DNA of 35,342 nucleotides. Source: a bacterium (lineage in GTDB: Bacteria > Chloroflexota > Chloroflexia > Chloroflexales > Kallotenuaceae). Shown here piece after piece: positions 1 through 7,484 of this stretch. Below the pieces are notes generated by a model. That model did not search any database. It was not told where the DNA came from and saw only the letters and a program-made list of their open reading frames with translations. Location of the stretch: the NCBI GenBank assembly GCA_016781525.1, contig JADDQE010000247.1, forward strand, positions 1 through 35,342, read 5' to 3'. Every line of letters begins with the position of its first letter. Position 1 is the first letter of the stretch. The position numbers were made by a program, and so were the translations under genes.

Positions 1-2
1 TT

Positions 3-899
3 AACGAACGTGAACGTTCATTCTTGGTAATGAAGGGACCGTACCGCCACGGCGATGGCACGGTGCAAGGCGTGATTGGCGTCGCGCGTGACATTACCGA
101 ACGCAAGCGTCAAGAACAGATCAAAGATGACTTTTTGGCACTTGCATCACACGAGTTAAAGACGCCACTAGCAGCATTACTAGGGTATATTTATCTGCTG
201 GAACGCTGGTCGGCGAAGAACGGTTTCGGAGATCGCGTCGACCACGCCTTGGCGGCGATGTCACACGAAGGAAAACGGCTTGACAGGTTGATCAACGATC
301 TGCTCGACGTCAGCCGGATCCAGACGGGCCGGCTGCAGATGGACCTTCGGACGATTGAGCTGCGCAGCTATGTCGAGCAGGTCCTCGTGACAATGCGACT
401 TGCGATCGCTGATCACCCAATTGTGTTGATTGACGATGCAGACCGCGAGTTGCCGTGTTTGGCGGACCCACAACGCCTTGAGCAAGTGATCTCCAACCTG
501 CTGACGAACGCGGCAAAGTACTCGTCCGAGGGTGCCCCAATTTATGTCGAGCTGCAAAGCAGGCAACATTCGATCGAGATTGCAGTAAGGGATACGGGGA
601 TTGGTATTCCCGAGGCAGATGTGCCGCTCATTTTCGACCGCTTCTACCAGGTCCAGCGTCCCAGGCGCGAATCACGGCCGGGGATGGGACTTGGCCTCTT
701 TATTACACGTGAGATCGTGCGACAGCACGGGGGAACACTAGGGGTCGACTCACGTGAAGGTGCCGGCAGCCGCTTTTCGATACAGCTGCCCTTGGCGGCG
801 GAAACCATTCGGGAGGTCACACTTGACAGCAGTTCCATCGCCCACCCATCGGCACAGTCCATCGAATGGACAGATCGGAGGAGGGCCGGAAGTGGTTAG
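3..899 (+). CDS. PAS/HisKA sensor histidine kinase, 5' truncated by window edge
   Basis: C-terminal part of a two-component sensor kinase that autophosphorylates on His and passes phosphate to a response regulator. The frame is open to the window edge and the first visible residues are the end of a PAS/PAC domain (GVIGVARDITERK), so the true start lies outside. Then come the HisKA H-box (ASHELKTP, His codon at 150-152), the N-box (NLLTNAAKYS), G1 (DTGIGIP), the F-box (FDRFYQV) and G2 (GMGLGLFI), all intact. The last ~35 residues after the ATPase domain are polar and probably unstructured. The stop overlaps the GTG start of the response regulator at 892, so the two are probably co-translated partners. 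No transmembrane part is visible in the portion present. The input signal cannot be told from what remains. Confidence 0.93.
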   Translation, partial: NERERSFLVMKGPYRHGDGTVQGVIGVARDITERKRQEQIKDDFLALASHELKTPLAALLGYIYLLERWSAKNGFGDRVDHALAAMSHEGKRLDRLINDLLDVSRIQTGRLQMDLRTIELRSYVEQVLVTMRLAIADHPIVLIDDADRELPCLADPQRLEQVISNLLTNAAKYSSEGAPIYVELQSRQHSIEIAVRDTGIGIPEADVPLIFDRFYQVQRPRRESRPGMGLGLFITREIVRQHGGTLGVDSREGAGSRFSIQLPLAAETIREVTLDSSSIAHPSAQSIEWTDRRRAGSG

Positions 900-1332
900 C
901 GCGACGACCGGCGGAGAGCTGGCACCAGCGGCCTCGACCTCAACCGTCAGCAAGCAAGTGACTGGAGCACCAGCACGTCCAATTTTAGTTGTCGAAGATG
1001 ACGCGGCAGTACAGCTGATGCTCTGCTTGGCGCTTGAGGATGCAGAGTATCCGGTTGAAACAGCGGCAAATGGAGCCGAGGCGCTCCAGCAGCTCGAAAC
1101 GCTTGAGCCCGAGCTCATCTTGCTCGATCTGCGGATGCCAGTGATGGACGGGCCCACCTTTTTGCGACGGCTGTATGATGCGCCCGGCCGACGGATCCCC
1201 CCAATTATCATCATGACCGCCTCGCAGGAGGTCGATGCGACTGCGGCCGAGCTCGGTCTACCGATGATCAGCAAGCCGATGAACATGAAGCAGCTGTTTG
1301 AACTGATTGCCGAGCTTACAAGAGCTGACTAA
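892..1332 (+). CDS. Single-domain response regulator (REC only)
   Basis: Receiver-domain protein, about 146 residues, without an output domain. An N-terminal linker of ~30 residues rich in Ala, Thr and Ser precedes the REC fold. Key residues are visible: the acidic pair in VVEDD, phospho-acceptor Asp79 in LLDLRMP, Thr109 in IIMTAS and Lys128 in ISKPMN. The frame is open upstream, but the GTG at 892 is chosen because a GGAGGAGGG Shine-Dalgarno lies about 8 bases before it and it overlaps the kinase stop by 8 bases, a typical coupling arrangement. It is the likely phosphorylation partner of the kinase. With no effector domain it would act by protein contact or as a phosphorelay intermediate (inference). 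Confidence 0.88.
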   Translation: MVSATTGGELAPAASTSTVSKQVTGAPARPILVVEDDAAVQLMLCLALEDAEYPVETAANGAEALQQLETLEPELILLDLRMPVMDGPTFLRRLYDAPGRRIPPIIIMTASQEVDATAAELGLPMISKPMNMKQLFELIAELTRAD

Positions 1333-1342
1333 GCACGCGGGT

Positions 1343-2593
1343 TTAGGTTGGACGCGAAGGCACCGCAGCGGGAACTGCTGCCGAGGAGCGGGCTTGCACA
1401 CGGTCAAGCAGGGCAAGGCCCGCTGCAACACTGAGACCGATAGCGCAGAAGACAAGCCAGGGCAGCGCTTGAAACTCCCACCGTCCAGCAGCATCATACA
1501 GCCAGCCCCCCAGGTAGTTACCGAGAGCTCCTCCGACAGCGAGCGCCAGAGCACTAAAGCCGAAGTAGGCGCCCAGGGCGCTGGGGTCCGCCAGCTGCGC
1601 TGTTATCGTCTGCTGCGTTGGCTGAACCAGCATCGCCCCGAGTGAAAAGAGTGCTATACACCCGAGCAACATGGCAAAGCTATCTACGATGGCTACCAGT
1701 CCCAGGCCGCTTGCCATGAGCGCAGTGCCCCCAACCATAATTGATAGCGGTCGAAACCAGCGCTCTGCGAGGAGTAATACCGGATATTGGAATACCACCG
1801 TCAGGCCAGCGTTGAGACCGTACACCCAGGCCACGTTGTTGACGCTCAGGACGCCGATGGGAGTTTCGATGGCTGCGGCGCCCCAGCGCTGCGCAGCAAG
1901 TGTCAGCGAGATCGATAGCTGGACCCACATAAACCAAAAGCCGCTTAGCAGCGTTGTAAAGATTACGAACCGCCGATTACGTACGGCAAGGAGGATTCCG
2001 CCGCCAATAGATGTCTGGCCCTGCGCGACACGAACCGGCGGAAGGCCGACGAGGGTAATCACGCCTGCGAACGCGAACGTCGCAGCCGACACAAAGCAGA
2101 CGAGGCGAAAATCAGTGCGTAGCAGCAGCGCGCCGACCAGCGGGCCTACTGTCATCCCCAAACCGCCCGCAATGCCGTTCAAGCTAAAGTATCGATTACG
2201 CTCTGCCGGATCGGCCAGCGCAGCTACAGCCGCATTCTTGGGCGCATCAAAGAGCGCGCCGCCTACCGCGGCCAGCACACAGAGCGCCAGCAACAGGTTG
2301 AAGGTTGACGCCCAGGCAAGGCCCGCGAACGCTACCGCCCGTATTGCCATACCCGTACAGATGAGCCCCTTTGCACCCCAGCGGTCTGCAAGCGCTCCGC
2401 CAACCAGGGTAAGGCCCTGCTGTGTCATTTGGCGCGCCGCGAGCACAATCCCGACGGCTGCTGCGGCGAAACCAAGGTCTTGCACGTAATGCACCGAAAT
2501 GAGCGGGACCAGCATAAAGAAGCCGCCGAACATAAGGAATGAGTCGACCAGCAATACAGCGAGCCCGCGGCGACGTTGCGCCAATGTCAGCAT
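1343..2593 (-). CDS. MFS transporter (drug-efflux-like)
   Basis: Integral membrane permease of the major facilitator superfamily, about 416 residues, with roughly 12 hydrophobic segments over its whole length. Early helices end in a DRWGAKG-like cytoplasmic loop, the MFS loop 2-3 signature (GGALADRWGAKG), and the middle has the NRYFSLNGIAGGLGMTVGPLVGA segment typical of DHA1-type exporters. The start is placed at the ATG at 2591-2593 (MLTLAQRR), preceded by AGGAAGG about 11 bases upstream; an in-frame TTG at 2632 would add 13 polar residues and is less likely. The gene is convergent with the response regulator, with only 10 bases between stops. Substrate cannot be predicted. Confidence 0.88.
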   Translation of the reverse strand: MLTLAQRRRGLAVLLVDSFLMFGGFFMLVPLISVHYVQDLGFAAAAVGIVLAARQMTQQGLTLVGGALADRWGAKGLICTGMAIRAVAFAGLAWASTFNLLLALCVLAAVGGALFDAPKNAAVAALADPAERNRYFSLNGIAGGLGMTVGPLVGALLLRTDFRLVCFVSAATFAFAGVITLVGLPPVRVAQGQTSIGGGILLAVRNRRFVIFTTLLSGFWFMWVQLSISLTLAAQRWGAAAIETPIGVLSVNNVAWVYGLNAGLTVVFQYPVLLLAERWFRPLSIMVGGTALMASGLGLVAIVDSFAMLLGCIALFSLGAMLVQPTQQTITAQLADPSALGAYFGFSALALAVGGALGNYLGGWLYDAAGRWEFQALPWLVFCAIGLSVAAGLALLDRVQARSSAAVPAAVPSRPT

Positions 2594-2851
2594 GACGTAG
2601 CTATCCTTCCTAACCTCCGGAAGTGTACCCAAAATGAGCTAGCAGCGCTGTGACAGCGGCTGACTGCTTGACAGGCTGTGGTACTGTTCGCGACGGCGAT
2701 ACGGCACAGCGGAAGGTCAGAGCTTAATGCTAAGAGGTTCGTGCTTGGCTTGCGCCTGTTCACTGCATGGGTAGGGAAAATAATAGTCCTAGGGGCGGCT
2801 GGCGTTGACGCGCCTCCGAGGGGACAGACTGCTATGAGAGGGGCTGCGTTT

Positions 2852-3223
2852 ATGGAGCGGACATTTGTTGTGCTGGGAGCAGTAAGTGCCTTCCTGGCTG
2901 TGGGCGCGGGTGCATTCGGCGCGCACGCCCTACGCGCACGACTCGACGCGGGGCTCTTGGCAACGTTCGAGATCGGAGTGCGCTATCATATGTATCACGC
3001 GCTTGGCCTGTTCGTAGCAGCCTGGGCCGCACGTCAGTGGCCTGGTGCATTGACTACGGCGAGCGGATGGCTCTTTGTAGCCGGAATTCTCATTTTTTCG
3101 GGAAGCTTGTATCTCCTAAGCCTAACCGGCACGCGTTGGCTTGGCGCGATTACGCCGCTGGGTGGGCTAGCATTCCTGGCCGGCTGGTCGTGTATTGCGG
3201 TGGCAGCGCTCCGGTCCGGATAA
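2852..3223 (+). CDS. DUF423 family small membrane protein
   Basis: Protein of about 123 residues with four predicted membrane helices. The N-terminal helix followed by GAGAFGAHALRA and later YHMYHALGLF is characteristic of the DUF423 family (E. coli YgdD type), which is widespread but of unknown function. The length fits the family. The start is placed at the ATG at 2852 (MERTF), with GAGAGGGG about 9 bases upstream; an in-frame ATG at 2834 is almost as plausible and would add six residues. Upstream, a weak promoter-like pair (TTCACT, 16 bases, TAATAG) is visible around 2760-2787. It stands alone between two minus-strand genes. Confidence 0.85.
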   Translation: MERTFVVLGAVSAFLAVGAGAFGAHALRARLDAGLLATFEIGVRYHMYHALGLFVAAWAARQWPGALTTASGWLFVAGILIFSGSLYLLSLTGTRWLGAITPLGGLAFLAGWSCIAVAALRSG

Positions 3224-3359
3224 GATCACAACCATGCGGACCCTAACCTCTGACTCAAGCTTTACCGAGACAGGCAGCGATTAAGTGGGATACAAAGCCA
3301 ACGCCTACCATGGGGGTGACTTCGGTGAGGACGTTGGATTATTGCGCTGGAATTTGACG

Positions 3360-3734
3360 TTAGCTTGCGCCGCTGGTGCCAATAATGGCATTGATGGTAT
3401 CTGCAACCTGCTCCAGCTCAAATGGCTTCGGTAAAAAGGCAGCGCAATCGCAGCCACGACGACAGTGCTCCTCGCGCGAGGCGCTCATCAGCACAACCGG
3501 AATCGAGCTGAAGTGCGGGTCGTGATTGATCTCACGGCACAGCTGACGACCGTCGACCATCGGCATCATCACGTCGGCGAGTACCACGTCGGGCTGAACC
3601 TCGACCAGTCGCTCCCAGCCCTCCTGCCCGTTCGAGGCAACAGTAACCTGGTAGCCTTCGTCTTCTAAAAAGTCTAACAATAATTCGGCAATTGCTGGCT
3701 CGTCTTCGACCAGCAGAATTTTCTTGGTTTGCAT
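3360..3734 (-). CDS. Single-domain response regulator (REC only), cysteine-rich
   Basis: CheY-like receiver protein of about 124 residues with no output domain. It begins KKILLVEDEPAIAELL, carries phospho-acceptor Asp54 in VVLADVMMP, the conserved SA pair near residues 84-85 and Lys103 in FLPKPF. The start MQTKK (ATG 3732-3734) is preferred because GGAGAGGG lies just upstream; an ATG at 3746 would add four residues. An unusual cysteine cluster (Cys91, Cys95, Cys97, with Cys66 earlier) sits in the loop before beta-5, where receiver domains signal. No kinase is next to it, so it is an orphan. Its upstream region on the minus strand contains a TTGACA and an inverted repeat at 3812-3830. Confidence 0.9.
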   Translation of the reverse strand: MQTKKILLVEDEPAIAELLLDFLEDEGYQVTVASNGQEGWERLVEVQPDVVLADVMMPMVDGRQLCREINHDPHFSSIPVVLMSASREEHCRRGCDCAAFLPKPFELEQVADTINAIIGTSGAS

Positions 3735-3808
3735 ATCCCTCTCCATCTAAGCGCCTGCGGGTTGCACTCAACTGGATCGGCCCCGGTCGGACCACCACAG
3801 CAAGTGGT

Positions 3809-4063
3809 GTGCTACGAAAAGCATTCGTAGACTGCTACTGTCAAGAAGGATTGTATTACGGCCAGATCGAGGTGGAGCTACTCGACGGGCGAAGGTTCGC
3901 CTTCCAAGGCGAACACTTTTTTCCCGACACGGCATTCTTCGGCTTTTTCTCGCCGGAACCGATCAAGGCCTTGGTCTTACGGATGGAGGGTCCTGGTGGC
4001 AGCCTCTTGGTCCGAGAGTTCTACTTCTACAGCAAAACTCAGCACGAACGACGCTTCCAGTAG
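3809..4063 (+). pseudogene. Gene fragment, beta-rich C-terminal domain, function unknown
   Basis: I do not recognise this confidently. From about 3845 the translation reads like real protein: alternating hydrophobic strands (GQIEVELLDGRRFAF), then FFGFFSPEPIKALVL and a final LLVREFYFYS. This pattern recalls the last strands of jelly-roll domains in surface or PEP-CTERM-like proteins, where an FFG...TPI...F motif closes the fold. The open frame begins at 3692, but its first part overlaps the regulator on the other strand and looks non-coding, and no start with a ribosome site is seen (GTG at 3809 is the only near candidate). Most likely it is the 3' remnant of a larger gene, followed by a strong hairpin at 4085-4113. 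Confidence 0.35.
3812..3830. promoter_or_regulatory. 7-bp inverted repeat, possible operator
   Basis: CTACGAA and TTCGTAG form a perfect 7-bp dyad around a 5-base centre (AAGCA). It lies in the leader of the minus-strand response regulator, and a minus-strand TTGACA (TGTCAA at 3839-3844) sits just upstream of it. No good -10 element is found at 16-18 bases from that hexamer, so the promoter itself is not supported. It could be a regulator binding site or a small hairpin. Confidence 0.35.
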
Positions 4064-4084
4064 CTCAGCCTAGACGTAGGTAGA

Positions 4085-4113
4085 CGCGGCGCGGTCGAGG
4101 TGACCGCGCCGCG
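4085..4113 (+). terminator. Strong GC hairpin, terminator-like
   Basis: A perfect 12-bp stem (CGCGGCGCGGTC pairing with GACCGCGCCGCG) closes a 5-base loop (GAGGT) 22 bases after the stop of the fragment ending at 4063. No T-run follows, so it may be a Rho-assisted terminator or a transcript-stabilising hairpin. Confidence 0.6.
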
Positions 4114-4272
4114 CTTATGGCTGACCTGAGCCGAGTGGCAGAGCTGGCAATCGGCTGCCTGTGCAGGAGAGAGCTCGCGTCAAGGCCGGAAAGCAGGTAT
4201 TTGCCTACGGGCACATTCCTTGCTACAAGGATTTAACCAGCAGTATCTCGCAGCGGAGTACGAGCACACCAG

Positions 4273-4304
4273 CCGACCTTGGGACTGGTTCGGTGTTTTT
4301 TTTT
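4273..4304 (+). terminator. Imperfect hairpin plus nine Ts, intrinsic terminator
   Basis: CCGACC (4273-4278) can pair with GGTTCGG (ending 4293) with one bulged base, followed closely by a run of nine T residues at 4296-4304. This is the classical form of a Rho-independent terminator on the plus strand. It lies 30-55 bases upstream of treY, so it either ends an unrecognised transcript from 4120-4270 or is an attenuator-like element in the treY leader. The stretch 4114-4272 holds no gene I can support. Confidence 0.45.
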
Positions 4305-4359
4305 GCCGCGCGCAGGATACACTGTTCAGCTATTGATGAAGCAAGCAGAGATATTTTCT

Positions 4360-7300
4360 ATGACGATTGATACTACAGTACCACAGGTTTGGGACACTCT
4401 TCAGTCCGAGGTTGAGCAGCGGCGCCAAATTCCCAGCGCGAGCTATCGTGTTCAGTTCAACAAGGATTTCACTTTCAAGGATGCGACTGCTCGGGTTCCA
4501 TATTGGAAGCAGCTTGGGATCAGCCATGTGTATGCGTCGCCGTTCTTTCGGGCACGCCCCGAAAGCATGCACGGGTACGACATCTGCGACCATAACGCGC
4601 TTAACCCATCGATTGGTACTGACGCTGAATTCCAGGCCTTTGTACGGGCACTACACGAGCATGGAATCGGGCAGATTCTGGACACTGTTCCGAACCATAT
4701 GGGCATTGGTGAAACCAGCAACCAGTACTGGATGGATGTCCTAGAAAATGGCCCGTCCTCACCCTACGCCTCCTTTTTCGATATTGACTGGGAGCCACTC
4801 AAGCCCGAGATGGGCAACCAAGTCCTGCTACCGATCCTCGGCGACCAGTACGGACGCGTGCTTGAAAACCAGGAGCTCAAGCTAAGCTTTGAGGGAGGCG
4901 CGTTCAGACTCAGCTATTGGGAAACGGTGCTTCCGGTCGCACCGCGTACCTACACACCCGTCCTCGAAGTAGTGCTGGAGCGGATGCTCGAAACGCTGCC
5001 GCCTGATACCGAGGATGTCCTTGAGTTGCAGAGTATTATGACGGCGCTAGTCCACCTGCCGCCGCGAACCGAAACCGATCCCGCGCGTATCGCGGAGCGC
5101 CAGCGTGAGAAGGAGATCATCAAGCGCCGCCTGAATACCCTTGCCGAGGCGAGCGAGGTATTCCGCGCTGCACTTGACGCAGCAATCGCGCTGTATAACG
5201 GCGAGCCGGGTAACCCGCGAACGTTCGACAGGCTTGACGAGCTCGTGCGGACGCAGGCCTATCGCCTTGCGTATTGGCGCGTCGCCGCCGAAGAGATCAA
5301 CTACCGGCGATTCTTTGATATCAACGACCTCGCGGCGATCCGGATGGAGCAGCCGGCGGTCTTTGAAGCTACGCACCAGCTGATCTTCCGCCTGCTCGTA
5401 GAGGGCAGCATTAATGGTCTGCGCATCGACCATCCGGATGGCCTCTGGGACCCCGCCGGCTATTTCCGAAACTTGCAGCGCTACTACCTTGTCGCGCTTG
5501 CGCGCCGGCAGTTCGAGCAGGACGGCAACGCCGACGACGAACAGTGGGCAGGGATTGAGCAGGAGATTTTACAGCGCTATGAGGAAGCGTGGCGCGAAGA
5601 TCCACATGGCCTGATGGCACGACCGTTGTATGTTGTGGCCGAGAAAATTTTGGGCCATGGCGAAACCTTGCCGAGGGAATGGCCGGTCGACGGCACCAGC
5701 GGATACGACTTCCTGAACTTGGTCAACGGCGTCTTCGTCGATGGCGCGAATGGCAAAATTTTTGAGACAATCTATAGCAGTTTCATTCGCCAGCAGACCA
5801 ACTTCAATGAGCTGGTGCTCGCCAAGAAAAAGCAAATCATGCTGATCTCGCTTGCGAGCGAAGTCAACGTGCTGGCACATCAGCTCAGCCGGCTTTCGGA
5901 GCGCAACCGCTATGTGCGTGATTTTACGCTTAATAGCTTGACCTTCGCGCTACGCGAGGTCATCGCGTCGTTCCCGATCTACCGGACATATATCGCCGAC
6001 TCGCAGGTATCAGAGACCGACCGGGCGTATGTCGAGACGGCAATCGCGACGGCCAAGCGTCGAAATCCCGTCACCGACCCTTCGATTTTCGATTTCGTTC
6101 GCGATGTATTGCTGCTGCGCTATCCGGGCACCGCGGATGAGGAGGATCGCCGGCTGCAGCAAGACTGGGTGCAAAAGTTCCAGCAGGTTACTGGGCCAGT
6201 CATGGCTAAGGGGCTCGAGGATACCGCATTTTATATCTATAATCGCCTGATTTCACTTAACGAGGTCGGCGGCGAGCCTCAGCGCTTCGGTACCAGCATC
6301 GCCGAGTTCCACCGTGCAAATGCCGAGCGCCAAAAGTCGTGGTCGCATGCGATGCTGACTCTGTCGACGCACGATACAAAGCGCTCTGCCGATGTTCGGG
6401 CACGGATCAACGTCCTGAGCGAGCTTCCCAAGGACTGGAAGTCAGCGCTGACGCGCTGGAGCCGGCTCAACAGTCGGCACAAGACCAAGGTTGAAGGACG
6501 CAGTGCACCCGATCGTAATGAGGAGTATTTGCTGTATCAGACCCTGCTAGGAGTTTGGCCTTCAGCACCAATGGATGAAGCCGAGCACCAGGAGCTAGTC
6601 GAGCGTATCCAAGCGTACATGCAGAAGGCATTAAAGGAGGCCAAGGTCAACACGAGCTGGGTCAACCCTAATGCTGCATGGGACGCCGCCGCGGCACGCT
6701 TTGTCAGCAAGGTCCTCGAAAACTCGCCGCAAAATCCGTTTCTGGCCGACTTCCGCGCGCTCGCGGCGAAGGTCGCGTACTATGGAGCGTACAACGCCCT
6801 CACCCAGACGCTCTTTGAGCTTACGGCTCCAGGCATGCCGGACATCTATCAAGGGAACGAAGCGTTGGATCTGAGCCTGGTCGACCCCGATAACCGCCGG
6901 CCTGTGCCGTATGATCGCAACGCTGAGCTGCTCCAAGCGATCGACCAGCAGCTTGAGCGCGCAGCGGCCGACCGGGAACTCTACGTTCGGGGCGTGGTGG
7001 AAGAAACGAACGTGAGCGCCGCGAAGCTGCTCGTGGTATCACGGACGCTGCGCTTCCGGAGGGAACATCCAACCCTGTTTACCGATGGTGCCTACGTGCC
7101 TCTTGAGGTTGTCGGCCCCCATAGCGAGCATGTTGTCGCGTTTGCGCGGCGCGCGGGTGAGGACGAGGCACTTGTGGTTGGTCCGCGCCTGCTAACGCAA
7201 GTCGCCAGCCAGGGCCAAGCTCCGCTGGGCGAGCGCTGGGGCGGCTCAACCTTCATTGTGACTGAAGCCGAGGCTGGCACAAGCTACACAAATCTGTTTA

Positions 7301-7407
7301 CAGGCGAGCGCGTCGAAGTAATAACTATCGATGGAAGCGCGCGTCTACCAATTGCCGCGGTGTTTGCAAACTTTCCGGTGGCAATCTTAGTCAAATCAGA
7401 CGCTTAA
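4360..7407 (+). CDS. treY: Malto-oligosyltrehalose synthase
   Basis: TreY (GH13 subfamily 26) turns the reducing-end alpha-1,4 bond of a malto-oligosaccharide into an alpha,alpha-1,1 bond, making maltooligosyl trehalose in the cytoplasm. The family signature near the N-terminus is clear (PSASYRVQFNKDFTF, then YASPFFRARPESMHGYD) and the GH13 region I reads ILDTVPNHMG. Catalytic residues are Asp357 (GLRIDHPDGL), Glu428 (VVAEKILG) and Asp672 (LSTHDTKRS). At about 1015 residues the length suits the family, whose members carry large insertions between the GH13 motifs. The start at 4360 (MTIDTT) is chosen over ATG 4336; both have weak ribosome sites. First gene of the treY-glgX-treZ set; its TAA is embedded in the Shine-Dalgarno of the next small frame. 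Confidence 0.96.
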   Translation: MTIDTTVPQVWDTLQSEVEQRRQIPSASYRVQFNKDFTFKDATARVPYWKQLGISHVYASPFFRARPESMHGYDICDHNALNPSIGTDAEFQAFVRALHEHGIGQILDTVPNHMGIGETSNQYWMDVLENGPSSPYASFFDIDWEPLKPEMGNQVLLPILGDQYGRVLENQELKLSFEGGAFRLSYWETVLPVAPRTYTPVLEVVLERMLETLPPDTEDVLELQSIMTALVHLPPRTETDPARIAERQREKEIIKRRLNTLAEASEVFRAALDAAIALYNGEPGNPRTFDRLDELVRTQAYRLAYWRVAAEEINYRRFFDINDLAAIRMEQPAVFEATHQLIFRLLVEGSINGLRIDHPDGLWDPAGYFRNLQRYYLVALARRQFEQDGNADDEQWAGIEQEILQRYEEAWREDPHGLMARPLYVVAEKILGHGETLPREWPVDGTSGYDFLNLVNGVFVDGANGKIFETIYSSFIRQQTNFNELVLAKKKQIMLISLASEVNVLAHQLSRLSERNRYVRDFTLNSLTFALREVIASFPIYRTYIADSQVSETDRAYVETAIATAKRRNPVTDPSIFDFVRDVLLLRYPGTADEEDRRLQQDWVQKFQQVTGPVMAKGLEDTAFYIYNRLISLNEVGGEPQRFGTSIAEFHRANAERQKSWSHAMLTLSTHDTKRSADVRARINVLSELPKDWKSALTRWSRLNSRHKTKVEGRSAPDRNEEYLLYQTLLGVWPSAPMDEAEHQELVERIQAYMQKALKEAKVNTSWVNPNAAWDAAAARFVSKVLENSPQNPFLADFRALAAKVAYYGAYNALTQTLFELTAPGMPDIYQGNEALDLSLVDPDNRRPVPYDRNAELLQAIDQQLERAAADRELYVRGVVEETNVSAAKLLVVSRTLRFRREHPTLFTDGAYVPLEVVGPHSEHVVAFARRAGEDEALVVGPRLLTQVASQGQAPLGERWGGSTFIVTEAEAGTSYTNLFTGERVEVITIDGSARLPIAAVFANFPVAILVKSDA

Positions 7408-7423
7408 GGAGGGGCCCAAGGTC

Positions 7424-7465
7424 ATGAACGAGCGGTTGCGGGGACGACCTTGGGCAATTCGGTGA
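7424..7465 (+). CDS. Possible 13-residue leader peptide between treY and glgX
   Basis: A tiny frame, ATG at 7424 to TGA at 7463-7465 ([13 protein letters not shown]), has a much better ribosome site (AAGGAGGGG, beginning at the treY stop codon) than either flanking big gene. It ends 19 bases before the glgX start. It may be a translational bridge keeping ribosomes on the message, a regulatory leader, or chance. It has no recognisable homology and is very Arg-rich. Confidence 0.25.
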   Translation: MNERLRGRPWAIR

Positions 7466-7484
7466 CACAGCAATTAGGACTCTT

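Noticed and set aside
402-409. GCGATCGC palindrome (cyanobacterial HIP1 sequence)
   Set aside because: I noticed only this isolated copy and no dense iteration, so it says nothing about a cyanobacterial origin.
1671-2489. 272-codon plus-strand frame opposite the MFS gene
   Set aside because: Rich in Arg, Pro, Thr and Ser with no domain; the minus strand encodes a clear 12-helix transporter.
2668-2673. Perfect TTGACA upstream of the DUF423 gene
   Set aside because: No acceptable -10 hexamer lies 15-19 bases downstream, so a promoter is not supported.
4170-4230. SRP/4.5S RNA-like stretch (GTCAAGGCCGGAAAGCAGG)
   Set aside because: The GGAA resembles the SRP tetraloop, but the bases closing it do not pair and the flanks do not form the expected long hairpin.
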